Notes: generated by a model from the letters alone, not told the origin. Positions 15,297 to 25,382 are shown, counted from the first letter of the stretch. The stretch: 64,000 bases of DNA from Candidatus Bathyarchaeia archaeon (GCA_038882715.1 JAVZNR010000008.1:1-64000); one strand, 5' to 3'. Numbers and translations: made by a program.

Positions 15297-15786
15297 CGAA
15301 CATAGATTTTTTAATCTCATACTCCCCCCTCGTCATAAACGCCTTTGCTGGCACGCCTCTAACCACGGTTTCCGGATCCACATTCTTCGTGACAACGCTT
15401 CCAGCCGCTATTACAGCTTTGTTACCCACCACAATGCTAGGCAATATTATCGCGCCGCCGCCAATTATTACATCGCTGCCTACTATCGGCGGCGTTATTC
15501 GCTCGCTCACCGGATACCTATCGTTTAGAATTACCACACCTGGTCCTATGAAGACATTATCTCCTATTTTACAGCCGTTTGATATGGTTACGTGCGCTTG
15601 AATGTTGCATCCCCTACCTATTTCAACGTTTCTTCCTATATCGCAGAAACTTCCAATTTTAGTTTGCTCACCTATGATAGTGTTATCGCCTATGACAACG
15701 TAATTCCATATGATTACGCCGGCACCCAGGCGCACGTTTTTCCCCAATACTACGCCGACACCTATTTTTGGCTTTAATTCCTCCAA
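15277..15786 (-). CDS. Hexapeptide-repeat N-acetyltransferase (WlbB/WbpD-like)
   Basis: This 169-residue protein is a left-handed beta helix made of [LIV]-G-x4 repeats (VVLGKNVRLGAGVIIWNYVV and on). It has the loop VILNDRYPVSERITPP and ends with AAGSVVTKNVDPETVVRGVPAK, the usual acetyl-CoA-binding terminus. The arrangement matches UDP-2-acetamido-3-amino-hexuronate N-acetyltransferases (WbpD/WlbB). The WbpA-like and WbpB-like genes at 8296 and 9669 could supply earlier steps, with the aminotransferase encoded elsewhere. It acts as a trimer in the cytoplasm. Family call firm, substrate inferred from context. Confidence 0.8.
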   Translation of the reverse strand: MEELKPKIGVGVVLGKNVRLGAGVIIWNYVVIGDNTIIGEQTKIGSFCDIGRNVEIGRGCNIQAHVTISNGCKIGDNVFIGPGVVILNDRYPVSERITPPIVGSDVIIGGGAIILPSIVVGNKAVIAAGSVVTKNVDPETVVRGVPAKAFMTRGEYEIKKSMFARRLCL

Positions 15787-15903
15787 CCTTATTCACCCTA
15801 AACATCAATATATTCCCGCTTAAATAACATTAAAGATTTTATTTATCTAATTCTGACACTTACTACGGTAGGGGAACCATAATAATGTGGGGTTGATGCT
15901 GAA

Positions 15904-17996
15904 ATGATGGTTTCTATTAGGGGTGAAAGTTTCCTTTTGGATGGTAGGCCTACTTACGCTGATATGAAGAATGTTAATCCAAGAGCTGTAGGCATGCTGC
16001 TAAACGCCCGCATGGTTCAGGCGCTCTTTGAGGATGAGAACCCTGAGACCATGAATCTGTGGCGTTACCCTAATGGAGACGAATTTAACCCGGAGAGAAA
16101 TACCGATGAGTTTATTGCAGCGTTGCCTCTCTATAGGGCGCATGGCGTTATCGCCTTCACGATAAATATGCAGTGTGGGGGTCCAAAAGCGCGGCACTTC
16201 ACTGGCAACCAGTAAGCGGTTTTGAGGAGAATGGCGCTTTAAAAAGCTCTTGGATGAATAGGCTTAGGCGGGTTTTAGAGGCTGCGCGAGAGCTGGGCAT
16301 GGTGGTCATATTAGGGCTATTTTACTTTGGGCAGGATCAGCGGCTGCTTAACGAAGCGGCCGTTAAGCGTGCTGTTGAGAACATGGTTGACTGGTTGATG
16401 GGACACCGTTATAGGAATGTTCTCTTAGAGATTGCTAACGAATGCGATCATCCCGGCTACGACCACGAGATCATTAAGCCTAAACGCGTAGTTGAATTGA
16501 TCTCCTTGGCAAAAGAGATCAGTGATGGAGATCTTCCAGTGTCAACCAGCTTCTGTGGCGGCATCATACCTCCCGACAATATTTTACGCGCTGTCGACTT
16601 TGTTCTTCTTCATGGGAATGGGCAAACCCCTGAGGGCATTATAAGCATGGTAAGCGCTGTTAGATCTAGACTCCAGTCCTTTGGCATGCCTAAACCCATA
16701 GTGTTTAACGAAGACAGTACAGATCTGCGGAATATGGAGGCAGCGTTAAGCGAAGGCGCGAGCTGGGGCTACTACGATCAGGGACGAAACAATTATAGAG
16801 ATGGTTTCCAATCGCCGCCTACAAACTGGCTTATCAATACGCCGAGTAAACGCGCCTTCTTCCGTAAGGCCGCTGAGTGGGTTGGCATCTATCCTCCTGA
16901 AGGCGTTACCTATGAAATGCAGCGCATGGTTATTGCTCGCCTTAACCCGCAGCTTAACCGGACAATCTGCGTTGTAGGCGATATTAATGGTGATGGAAAA
17001 GAAGATGTAGTTATCGGCAGCAGGCAGAAGGGTGAGGACGCCCTCGTCTGGCTTGAACAGATCGCGTCAAACGATTGGAGCGTACATGTGATCGATGATG
17101 AGGCAGAGATGCTGGAGTCAGGCGGGGTTTTGGCTGATGTAAATAATGATGGACGCTTAGACTTTATAGCCGGCGGCGATTGGCGAAGCCCATATATTTG
17201 GTGGTGGGAGCAGCCGATTAATCCAGCGGAGAGATGGAGACGACATATTATTGGAAAATTCGCTAACAAGTTTCATACGCAGATCTGGATAAATGTTGAC
17301 AGTGGAGGCGAGCTAGTGACTTGGAATCAGGGGCAAAGAGCTTTATTAAGGTTGAAGCCAGCGGACGATCCGCGAAAAACGTGGCAGTTTTCCTTTATTG
17401 CTCGGGACGTGGAGGGCGAGGGGCTTGCGTGGGCGGATGTTGATGGAGACGGTAAATCGGAGCTTATTGCGGGAAACTATTGGTTTAAACCATCCAATGA
17501 TGAATGTAGGGAGTGGCAGCGCTTCTAGTTCGCGGAAGGATATGTTGGCACGCTTGTTGAAGCCGCAGATCTGGATGGCGATGGGCGGGTGGAGATTGTG
17601 CTCTCTGAAGGCGACGCTCAATACTTTGGACGAAAGGAGATGGGCCGGGTTGCATGGTTTAAGGCGAGGAATGATCCCCGCCAACTTTGGCAAGAACATG
17701 TGTTAGCTAATGATCTGGTTGATCCGCATTCGCTTGTAGTTGCCGACTTTACTGGCGACGGCCTACCAGATATATGTGTCATTGAAATGGATTTCACAGA
17801 GAACCCTCAAGTAATCCTGTTTGTTAACCGAGGCGATGGCGAATTTGAAGCCCATGTTGTCGATGAAGGCGTTGGGAGCCATGATGCTAGGCTCATACAT
17901 GTAGATGGAAGGCCAGCAATCGTTGGTAAACCGTTCATTGGCAGATGGCTGGGTGAAGTGCACTTATGGATGCCAAAATGGAGAATTAAATCTTAG
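15904..17996 (+). pseudogene. Glycosidase-like + FG-GAP repeat protein, interrupted twice
   Basis: Three segments make one protein. Codons from ATG 15904 (MMVSIRGESFLLDGRPTY) run to a stop at 16213-16215. A second frame, open across 16173, continues HWQPVSGFEENGALK through a TIM-barrel-like part (VVILGLFYFGQDQRLLNEAAV, LLEIANECD) into FG-GAP/VCBS-type repeats (DINGDGKEDVV, DVNNDGRLDF, DVDGDGKSELI). An in-frame TAG at 17526-17528 is followed, in the same frame, by DLDGDGRVEIVLSEGD and similar repeats to 17996. A one-base shift near 16185-16205 plus the TAG argue for a decaying gene. Pyrrolysine readthrough of the TAG is an alternative, but it would not cure the frameshift. Intact relatives would be extracellular or surface carbohydrate-active proteins. 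Confidence 0.75.
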
Positions 17997-18036
17997 CCTA
18001 AGCTTAAACACTAATGCTTGCTGATCATCAGCGTTT

Positions 18037-19893
18037 TCATTCGGGAAGCCTTCCAAGGCTCTCTAATTTGTCCGCTACTTCCTTTAAGCCATGCTTCTCT
18101 AAAGTTTCCCTTTTAGGCCAACCTGTTTCCGGATCCCATCCTCTAAGGCGATAAAACTCATCCATCAAATTTCTGAATTTATCCAAGTCTAGCCTTATTC
18201 CATTCATGTCTGGTTTCTGAAAGTATGGTATTACTGCCTCATCATCCTTTCTTGTTCTTCCTTCCCTAACCATTATCGCCCTCTCAAGGTTGTATATTCT
18301 GCTGCCGATGAAATCTAGATACCCTTCAGCGATATCTATCCTAGTGACGGCTGAAAGCATCTTCGCCTCTAAGTAGGTCTCGCCAAAGCCATCCGGCGAG
18401 AAAGCGTTAAAAATTACGGGAAAAGCCTGATCGCACACAAGAAGCGAGTCGTCAACAGCAAGCCTATTCTGATGCCATATTGTTGGCTGCGCCTTATATT
18501 CGTAGCCGCTTTCAGGATCAACCGCAGCCTCAGAACCATAGAGGCGTTTCCCAATAGCTTTAAGCCTATCTATGGATATGGGCGCATTCTCCCTCATAAC
18601 CCAATACGTTATGTTTTGAGCATAGCAATGCACCAATGGGTCTCTAGAGTCCATTGCCCATTGGAGGGCCGCAACAATCCAATATGGATATTTTGGCGCC
18701 CCGAAAAATCGCCCATCCCAATGCGTCTCAAATCCATGCGCAACGTGCGGTGAAAACTCCCGCCCTTTTCCGAGAATATCTATTGCCCTTGGAACACCCT
18801 CGGCGAACACCTTGCCTATACCTTCCTTATATGCTATCTTTTCAAGCATCTTGCTCCAGAACACCCCGCTCTTAAGGTCTATCGGCATACCTAAATCCTC
18901 CTCAGTGATCAGCCCCGCCTTAACGCAGTTATCAAGCCATTTGCCGACTCCAGTGAAGCCTAAAACAATCTCCCAATGATTTAAACCCAGTCTATCAGCG
19001 ATCTCAGCCGCCTCGAAGCCAGCTTCCCAGGGCTTAAATCTCAAATATATGGGAGAACAGCAATGAACTGCGCCAGTATAACGCCTAGAGGAAAGCTTTC
19101 CTTCAACATTCTTGTAGACAATCATTTTGCACGCAGACACGTTGCATGCTAAACTACAGGCTTTTAAGTTTGATTCACGTCCCCCTGGGACTCTCCTATA
19201 CATGATCTTTTGAACGTGCTTACAGATTTCAATTAGTTCTTTCGGCCTCGCAACTTTCACCATCCCAGATCCTTTTACTGTAATTGCCTTTAGATTTTTT
19301 GATCCCATAACGGCTCCGAAGCCTCCCTGGCCCGCCGCGCTTTCCAACCCATGATGAATAGTCGCTATTCTAACCAAGTTTTCTCCCGCTGGACCTATAC
19401 ATATGGTTTGCGAGCCGCCCCCATGCTCCTCCATCAACTTTTTCTGAGTTTCAAACGTGTCAAGCCCCCAAAGATTCTTAGCATCCTTAATCTCGACCTC
19501 TCCGTCCTCGATCCATAAGTATACCGGTTTTTCGGATCTTCCCTCAATGATTACTCCATCGTAGCCCGCATACTTTAATTCGGCTCCAAAATACCCGCCC
19601 ATGTTAGATCTCGTGTAATGAGGTTTGGGATAGGCTTGCGGCGCTATGCCCGCAAAGACCATTCTACCCGATGTCGGCGCAATGGTTCCAGTTAATGGTC
19701 CCGTCATCATTATTAACTTGTTTTCGGGGCTGAAGGGGTCGATACCGAAAGGAAGCTCTTCCCACGCTATAGCGGCTGCAATGCCCCTTCCACCTATGAA
19801 TTTCTCCGCATACTTCGTGGTGTCCATCTTATCTATTCTTCCATTTGTCAAATTCACGCGGAGTATCTTTCCAACCCAACCATAGATCTCCAT
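18037..19893 (-). CDS. Aldehyde:ferredoxin oxidoreductase-family tungsten/molybdenum enzyme
   Basis: This 618-residue protein has the AOR N-terminal domain (KFIGGRGIAAAIAWEELPFG, GPLTGTIAPTSGRMVFAG, GAELKYAGYDGVIIEG), which binds the bis-pterin cofactor. Cluster ligands appear as C246, C250 and C255 (CSLACNVSAC), with the distal C487 in LLVCDQAFPV. The spacing C-x3-C-x4-C differs from the C-x2-C-x3-C of classical AOR. AORs oxidise aldehydes to acids or run in reverse, with electrons passing to ferredoxin. The gene starts seven bases after a ferredoxin-like gene, so the two likely form one complex. The substrate is unknown; the paired ferredoxin recalls the YdhV/YdhY-type arrangement. Confidence 0.85.
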   Translation of the reverse strand: MEIYGWVGKILRVNLTNGRIDKMDTTKYAEKFIGGRGIAAAIAWEELPFGIDPFSPENKLIMMTGPLTGTIAPTSGRMVFAGIAPQAYPKPHYTRSNMGGYFGAELKYAGYDGVIIEGRSEKPVYLWIEDGEVEIKDAKNLWGLDTFETQKKLMEEHGGGSQTICIGPAGENLVRIATIHHGLESAAGQGGFGAVMGSKNLKAITVKGSGMVKVARPKELIEICKHVQKIMYRRVPGGRESNLKACSLACNVSACKMIVYKNVEGKLSSRRYTGAVHCCSPIYLRFKPWEAGFEAAEIADRLGLNHWEIVLGFTGVGKWLDNCVKAGLITEEDLGMPIDLKSGVFWSKMLEKIAYKEGIGKVFAEGVPRAIDILGKGREFSPHVAHGFETHWDGRFFGAPKYPYWIVAALQWAMDSRDPLVHCYAQNITYWVMRENAPISIDRLKAIGKRLYGSEAAVDPESGYEYKAQPTIWHQNRLAVDDSLLVCDQAFPVIFNAFSPDGFGETYLEAKMLSAVTRIDIAEGYLDFIGSRIYNLERAIMVREGRTRKDDEAVIPYFQKPDMNGIRLDLDKFRNLMDEFYRLRGWDPETGWPKRETLEKHGLKEVADKLESLGRLPE

Positions 19894-19900
19894 ACCGTTA

Positions 19901-20314
19901 TCACCCGACTACTTTAAGGGCTTGGGAGGGGCATATCTGCACGCACTGAGGACTGCCGAAGCATAAATCGCATTTCATGTAAACCCTCTTTTCAGGGTTA
20001 AAAACAACTATGTTTTTCTCAACGTTATACGGGCATGCTTCAGCGCATAATCCGCACCCCACGCATTCACCTTCATCTATGAAGTATGCGTTAGATTTTT
20101 CATCGAATTTTATGGCTCCAGTTGGGCATGCTTTAGCGCACTCCGGATCAGCGCATTGCCTACACACGTAGGCTTTAGCCTCAGCCTCAAAAATATCTAG
20201 AGAGATTCTTATTCTCGACAGCTCTAAGCTGCAGCCCCCCTCATGATGCAATGAGCAAATAAGCTCGCAGCTACGGCACCAAACACATTTCTGGCCGTCA
20301 AACTCTATCCTCAT
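19901..20314 (-). CDS. Four-cluster ferredoxin-like subunit
   Basis: In 137 residues there are four cysteine groups: CVWCRSCELIC near the start, CRQCADPECAKACP, CVGCGLCAEACP and CDLCFGSPQCVQICP. Together they can hold about four [4Fe-4S] clusters, as in the HycB/DmsB/YdhY type of electron-transfer subunit. It is immediately upstream of the AOR-family gene on the same strand and presumably carries electrons from that enzyme to a soluble or membrane acceptor. No signal peptide or membrane segment is visible, so it should be cytoplasmic. Confidence 0.85.
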   Translation of the reverse strand: MRIEFDGQKCVWCRSCELICSLHHEGGCSLELSRIRISLDIFEAEAKAYVCRQCADPECAKACPTGAIKFDEKSNAYFIDEGECVGCGLCAEACPYNVEKNIVVFNPEKRVYMKCDLCFGSPQCVQICPSQALKVVG

Positions 20315-20425
20315 GAATCATGTTCACCGTGATTCAGCCAGCGTTTCATATTAGGAGAAGCGCCAAACATTTAAAGGTTTAAGGGGAAATCGGCTACATT
20401 TTTGGCGGATACTACCCCAATTATA

Positions 20426-21550
20426 TTATTTGCCATGTAGAGGATATCTTCCATATTTTCTTGCTTCTTTTACCATTGTGTAAATGTTTTCTACCTTGAC
20501 ATTTGCGTGTAATGAGTTGCTTGATGTTAGGATGAACCCTCCACCTTCCGCGGCCGCGTTAACGCATCTTCTCACGTCTCTTTTCACATCCTCTTCATCG
20601 CCAAATGGAAGAACATATTTACAGTCAACATTTCCCGCCAAACATATCTTTAAGCCATATCTCTCCTTTACATCCCTTAAGCTCATTACGCCGGGCTCTA
20701 TGGGATGCAAGCAAGATATACCTGAGCCAACTATATCCTCTAATATTGGGTAAATATTTCCGTCCGAATGCTTTAACACCGGTATACCATATTTTCTCCC
20801 AACGCTAACGATTTCCTTTAAGTTAGGTAGCTCGTATTTCCTAAAGATTTCTGGGCTCATAAAGGGCCCTTTACTATCAGCGTAATCATCTGTCACGAAT
20901 AGGGCGTCCACCCCGGCCTCAGCCATAACTTTGGCGAAACCTTGGCAAGACCTTGCAATTTTATCTAGAAGTTTCTTTGCGAAAAGCGGATTTCGATAGA
21001 AGTCTACCAATATTTTATCTATTCCGCCTCTTACCTGAAACGCCATGTGCCATCCGCTGTGGCACTGCGCTATAATGGCGATATCTTCACCTCTCGCTTT
21101 ACTCATAATTTTCTCAATGGCTTCAATGACATCTTGATGGAATGGGTCCGGCGGCTCATAGAATTCTAAATCCTCTTGAGATTCGATTATTCCGCTGACA
21201 AAGAACGTTGTCTTCGCCTCCCTGCTCATCTGCATTACTCTGCCCCAATGATCAACATACCTTTTCCCATCAATATACCTAGGACTATAATCCTTTGTCG
21301 TAAGCGAGTAATCGGATAGGGCTGGTGCCGCATCAAAACCCAGCTTTTTGCACGCTTCGATAAGGGCAAGCCTATAGTTTAGCGATTCATCCCACCCAGC
21401 GCTTCCACCAGCCATCGTGAAAACTCCGCCGGAAAATCTTTTACCTAGGACTGCATCAACGATTGGCGGGTCGAGAGCAAGATCCGTTATTGGAACATAG
21501 TCCGGCTCCTCTAAGTCTAAAGCCCTAAAAAACCTTTCTCTACGATTCAT
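20426..21550 (-). CDS. Uroporphyrinogen decarboxylase (URO-D) family protein
   Basis: ATG 21550 is preferred over GTG 21559 as it begins the family pattern NRRERFFRALDLEEPDYVPI. The 374-residue TIM barrel includes VTDDYADSKGPFMSPEIFRKY, LKHSDGNIYPILEDI and CLAGNVDCKYVLPFG, shared by URO-D proteins of the methyltransferase type (MtaA/MtbA/CmuA-like). These usually move methyl groups between corrinoid proteins and cofactors rather than make heme. No corrinoid protein gene is in the window. It is divergent from the small membrane protein at 21618. The reaction is unassigned. Confidence 0.75.
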   Translation of the reverse strand: MNRRERFFRALDLEEPDYVPITDLALDPPIVDAVLGKRFSGGVFTMAGGSAGWDESLNYRLALIEACKKLGFDAAPALSDYSLTTKDYSPRYIDGKRYVDHWGRVMQMSREAKTTFFVSGIIESQEDLEFYEPPDPFHQDVIEAIEKIMSKARGEDIAIIAQCHSGWHMAFQVRGGIDKILVDFYRNPLFAKKLLDKIARSCQGFAKVMAEAGVDALFVTDDYADSKGPFMSPEIFRKYELPNLKEIVSVGRKYGIPVLKHSDGNIYPILEDIVGSGISCLHPIEPGVMSLRDVKERYGLKICLAGNVDCKYVLPFGDEEDVKRDVRRCVNAAAEGGGFILTSSNSLHANVKVENIYTMVKEARKYGRYPLHGK

Positions 21551-21589
21551 TTTAATCACAAGAATAAGTTTAAGGTCAGATTAAATTCT

Positions 21590-21600
21590 TATATTTTATA
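21590..21600. promoter_or_regulatory. AT-rich divergent promoter
   Basis: TATATTTTATA lies about 24-26 nt before GTG 21618, fitting a leaderless start for the rightward gene. The same AT-rich block could serve the leftward URO-D gene. Confidence 0.4.
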
Positions 21601-21617
21601 CCTAAAATACTGTTATA

Positions 21618-22004
21618 GTGAGGATTAAAGAATATTCGCTTGCCTATATGAGAGGTTATTGGAAGGCAATGAAACTACATAAAGTGTACTTGGTATTCTT
21701 TGGGGCGTATCATATACCGCATTTACTGCCCATGTTTGGGCTATATGAATTCATGATCGGTGCTCCCGGTTTTCTGCCGCTATTCTGGTGGCATTTAATT
21801 TTACTGTTCGTTTATGGTGTAGCTCCAATTCTAGCGGTCATCACTAACCGAAAAAAGCTATACATATTTGTTGCCATCTCATCGGCGCTTGGCTCAGTAA
21901 TTGAAGTCTTAAAGATATTTAAGTGGACTTACGAATTCTACTATGCGCTTGCCGTCCTCGATCTTCTGGCAACTTTTTCAGCCTGCTTAGCGATAAAAAG
22001 ATAA
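21618..22004 (+). CDS. Small integral membrane protein, unknown
   Basis: This 128-residue protein starts at GTG 21618 (probably leaderless). Hydrophobic segments at about residues 24-42, 54-76, 80-98 and 107-125 suggest four membrane helices. The sequence is rich in aromatic residues, and the loops carry K/R on the side expected to be cytoplasmic (TNRKK). I do not recognise a named family. It is isolated between a divergent URO-D gene and the end of the convergent four-gene operon, giving no clear functional clue. Confidence 0.65.
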   Translation: MRIKEYSLAYMRGYWKAMKLHKVYLVFFGAYHIPHLLPMFGLYEFMIGAPGFLPLFWWHLILLFVYGVAPILAVITNRKKLYIFVAISSALGSVIEVLKIFKWTYEFYYALAVLDLLATFSACLAIKR

Positions 22005-22091
22005 TTTAAGCGGTTTAGACCATATTTTATGGGAGAGATGCTCGTTAACCCATTTAACTATGATGAGATCGGGCATTTCCAGAAAAACAAT

Positions 22092-23750
22092 CTATTTAAC
22101 TTTTATTATGCCATGCTCTCTAATCTTTACGATAGTTGGGAACAGATTTTCAAATGCTGCGATAGTTTTCTCGTCATGTTTTTCAGTGATGAGAAACAGT
22201 GCTGGAATTCTAAAAGAAGATGAGATCTCGATGGCGCTTCTCGTAAACCTGTAAGTTTTTTCAAACCCGATGGAGTAATACAGGTCTGTAAGGTTATCTA
22301 TGAGCAGCGAATATGTTTTCTTTGCGGCTAAAGATAATTCTCCAAGCAAATGGGTTAAATTATATAGGGGCAATTCAACTTCACGCTCTGAAACGGCGAC
22401 TCTTTTTGATGCTTCAGATGATAAATAGAAGATGTACGTTTGCTCGCTAGGCAAATATTTCAGTATCCTAGAACCCCTCCTAGTGAATACCGCAAGTTCC
22501 TCGCAATTAGCTAAAACCTCATAAATGTAAGCCTTAACGAACTCCTCGTATCTTTCAGAAGGATCTATCTCTACCAGAACGGGGTTCCCAAACAAGTCTT
22601 TATGCGTAAAACCAAGATGCCGCGAAAATCCATCGAGATTCTCCTCAGAAAAACCTTTCGGTAAAAATATGTTTCGAAGCTTGCCGTCAGCCAACTCGTG
22701 AAGTATCCTAGCTTTTTTTATGAGGTCTTCATGGGCTTTTATCATTGCTACGCTATCGCTTTCAATTAACGGATTTATGCTATCCCAAAACTTCACTAAG
22801 TCATTTATAACCTCATATGGTAATTCTCCGCTTTCTATGTACTCTAACGTTTTATCTATGATTCTGACTAGACGAGAATAATCGGGCTCTTTTTGAATAG
22901 AAACTTTGCCTCCTGAAAGGACGGCGTATTCGCTGATTCCTGTTTCCTTCAAGTATTTGTCAAACTTGAGGTATCGTTGCCCTAGAACATCCTCTTCCAT
23001 TAAGCTAAAAACTCTTTGAAGAAATAGGGAGGTCTTTTTAGATAAGTCTTCGTATAATACTGAAAGTTGCGTTTCTTGCATTTTTTCTTTCAGCAATATG
23101 CCGAATGTTATCATTGATAGACCTATGCTTGTGGCTATTCCTCCTAAAGGCAGGGTTTCGGGAAAAACATAAAGCAGGATCGTGTTAAATATGACTACGC
23201 CGATAACGAAGAGTATAGTGAAGCCGAAAAGTATAAACTTATACTTTCTCCTGACGAAAGATGATCTGCTTTCTCTAATCGGCTTTATTATCCAAACATA
23301 ATTTAGAACAATGTAAAATATTGTTAGTGGGAGCAACATATAAGAGGACACTCCATATGTGAATACGTATGACCAGCCGAATTTTGTCCAAAAGACCTCG
23401 AAAGGCGAAAAGATCAGAATGAAGGCAAAGAACACTAGGTTTGGCACTAGAGCAACAAGGTGCTTCATACTTCCATCTTGAAGGAAAGAAATCGTTAAGA
23501 AGAGTGCTGGAAGCATAAGCGAAGCAAACCCGGTTCCTAACGCGAAAAATGTTTTTGACAGAAAAGCATTTGGAGCATTCCTGTGAAGAAAGATAAGGAA
23601 TTGCCATAGGGCTAAAAAAATCGAGAAAAGCATGAAAAACTTTGACGCCATAGAGCCACGGCTCTTGTAAAAAACATAAAAGCCGAGCAAAAGAGATAAG
23701 GTTCCCGCTACAATATATTGGAGGGTAGCTGGAATAAAGTACCATTCCAT
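22092..23750 (-). CDS. 7TM sensor with C-terminal DUF835 domain
   Basis: This 552-residue protein has about seven N-terminal membrane helices (residues 1-225), resembling the 7TM module of sensor kinases. A cytosolic region of about 190 residues and a C-terminal segment, KKTYSLLIDNLTDLYYSIGFEKTYRFTRSAIEI and following, split here as LLIDNLTDLYYSIGFEKT and RFTRSAIEISSSFRIPALFL, match the archaeal DUF835 pattern. There is no histidine-kinase H or N box, so it is not a kinase by sequence. It is the last gene of a tight operon with a GH3-like enzyme, a KaiC-like ATPase and a V4R-like protein. DUF835 folds like a degenerate RecA/KaiC domain in my reading of its pattern, so it may contact the KaiC-like partner. 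Role inferred. Confidence 0.65.
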   Translation of the reverse strand: MEWYFIPATLQYIVAGTLSLLLGFYVFYKSRGSMASKFFMLFSIFLALWQFLIFLHRNAPNAFLSKTFFALGTGFASLMLPALFLTISFLQDGSMKHLVALVPNLVFFAFILIFSPFEVFWTKFGWSYVFTYGVSSYMLLPLTIFYIVLNYVWIIKPIRESRSSFVRRKYKFILFGFTILFVIGVVIFNTILLYVFPETLPLGGIATSIGLSMITFGILLKEKMQETQLSVLYEDLSKKTSLFLQRVFSLMEEDVLGQRYLKFDKYLKETGISEYAVLSGGKVSIQKEPDYSRLVRIIDKTLEYIESGELPYEVINDLVKFWDSINPLIESDSVAMIKAHEDLIKKARILHELADGKLRNIFLPKGFSEENLDGFSRHLGFTHKDLFGNPVLVEIDPSERYEEFVKAYIYEVLANCEELAVFTRRGSRILKYLPSEQTYIFYLSSEASKRVAVSEREVELPLYNLTHLLGELSLAAKKTYSLLIDNLTDLYYSIGFEKTYRFTRSAIEISSSFRIPALFLITEKHDEKTIAAFENLFPTIVKIREHGIIKVK

Positions 23751-23753
23751 TTT

Positions 23754-25376
23754 TCAAATCGACTCCAATAAATCTAGTACCCTTTTTCTCTCGGCAGAAA
23801 CAATCTTTGGAGGCTTTATTTGACCTATCTCCGCGCCTTCTTTCGCCATTTTAACCGAGTATTGTAGGAATGCTCCTTTCCTTAAATACTTAACTTTAAT
23901 GATTTCAGTAGGGTTCTTGACGGAGAAGTCTCTCACATAGTTTTGGAAGTCAGGGAATGTTTTTAAGAGTGCCTCAAATATGATTCTGGCGGTTTCTTCT
24001 TCTGAATGCTCCCATGGCTTCTCCATCGCGACGTATAGGTATTCTCCTTCACCGCTAAACATTTTTGTAATAGCCCACTTCTCAAAATATTTCAACCCCG
24101 CCTCCCTTAAGGCTCTTGAAAAGATTCTTTCAGTGAGCCTAAAGTATCCATAGAAGTCTAACACTTCCTCAACTCGGCTCTTAAAAATGAAATATGGCAT
24201 ACCATCATCCCTAAAATCGACGACTGATAGAAGGTCTCTAATCCTATGTCTGATGAGGATAGATTCGATAGATGTTCCTACAAGCTCATAGGTCTCTCCT
24301 TTTTTAAGCTCATCTATCCTCCTTAAATTACCCCTTTCATCAATGAATTCATAGTAGCCGGATCTTAAATTCGGGATCAAACACTCCTTTCTATCCGGAG
24401 GCCCGCACATAATTACTGGGAACTCCGTAGAACCATATATGTTGGTCGGCTCAATCCCAAATTCTTGGACGAAAAAATCCTTATATGGCTCTATATTTAC
24501 GCCAGCTACCCCTATACCTTTAAGCGGCAGCAGATCCGCCAACTTCTCATGCTTTTTACCAAAATATGAGCTTAACCATTTAAATAACATGTAGGCCTTT
24601 GCAAAGCCAGCATTCAGTGAACTATAGTACTCTCTGAATATTTCGGGTTTATTTTTCAGATACCTACAAACCAGTTGAAAGAAAGATGTTGCTCCGGCAG
24701 CGAAGACCGGCCTCTTCCCCCTTTCAATCTCCTTAAGAATAATCCACATTCTTCTTCCCATATCAGTTACTTCTTCGGCGGTTTCCACTGAGGGGACGAC
24801 ATTAAAATATTTGCTGCCCAACAGAAGCCCCCATCCTGAAATATATGGGATAGGCGCGGCGAGCTGTAATCCAGTCTCGCCCTCTCTGACCTTAGTCTCC
24901 CCCCAGTTTTCGCTGCAAATTAGGGCTCCTATAGTTACGCAATTCTCTTCATAGTCTCTCATGCTTGTGACGCCGTGAATTATCCATTTAGGTTCTCCGG
25001 TTGTACCGGATGTTTTTGCAGCGTAGCCGAATTCGTCGATCATCCATTCGTCGATTATGGGCTTTAGCTCGGCAAATAACCCGGAATAATAGGCAAATAG
25101 GCGTTCTCCCCACTTTCGAGGTTTTTTCGCCATCATTGCCTCTATTTTTGATCCGAATTCTCGTAGAATAGGATAGTCCTCGTAGGTTGTTAATGGTATA
25201 TCTTCAAATCTTTCGAATTCTCTGCCATATTTCATCATCAGGTATTTCGCCGTCTTTGTCTTCTTCCACTTCTCAAAATGCCTCTTAACTCTCTCTTCGG
25301 AGTAGGCAACTTGCTCAGAAAACGGCTTCTCAAAAAAGCTGCAATATTTACGCCATATCTCTCCCTCATCCATCAT
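23754..25376 (-). CDS. GH3-like acyl-adenylating enzyme
   Basis: This 540-residue protein belongs to the ANL-related GH3 group. The phosphate-binding loop TSGTTGEPKW lies at about 122-131, and the adenine motif NIYGSTEFPV near 315-325. The later part (SVVDFRDDGMPYFIFKSRVEEVLDFYG) corresponds to the hinge before the mobile C-terminal domain. GH3 proteins activate carboxylates as acyl-AMP and, in plants and some bacteria, couple them to amino acids; archaeal substrates are unknown. It lies between the KaiC-like and 7TM-DUF835 genes with gaps of only 6 and 3 nt, so it may make or remove a small acyl signal in the same system. Family good, substrate unknown. Confidence 0.75.
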   Translation of the reverse strand: MMDEGEIWRKYCSFFEKPFSEQVAYSEERVKRHFEKWKKTKTAKYLMMKYGREFERFEDIPLTTYEDYPILREFGSKIEAMMAKKPRKWGERLFAYYSGLFAELKPIIDEWMIDEFGYAAKTSGTTGEPKWIIHGVTSMRDYEENCVTIGALICSENWGETKVREGETGLQLAAPIPYISGWGLLLGSKYFNVVPSVETAEEVTDMGRRMWIILKEIERGKRPVFAAGATSFFQLVCRYLKNKPEIFREYYSSLNAGFAKAYMLFKWLSSYFGKKHEKLADLLPLKGIGVAGVNIEPYKDFFVQEFGIEPTNIYGSTEFPVIMCGPPDRKECLIPNLRSGYYEFIDERGNLRRIDELKKGETYELVGTSIESILIRHRIRDLLSVVDFRDDGMPYFIFKSRVEEVLDFYGYFRLTERIFSRALREAGLKYFEKWAITKMFSGEGEYLYVAMEKPWEHSEEETARIIFEALLKTFPDFQNYVRDFSVKNPTEIIKVKYLRKGAFLQYSVKMAKEGAEIGQIKPPKIVSAERKRVLDLLESI

Positions 25377-25382
25377 GGCTTT

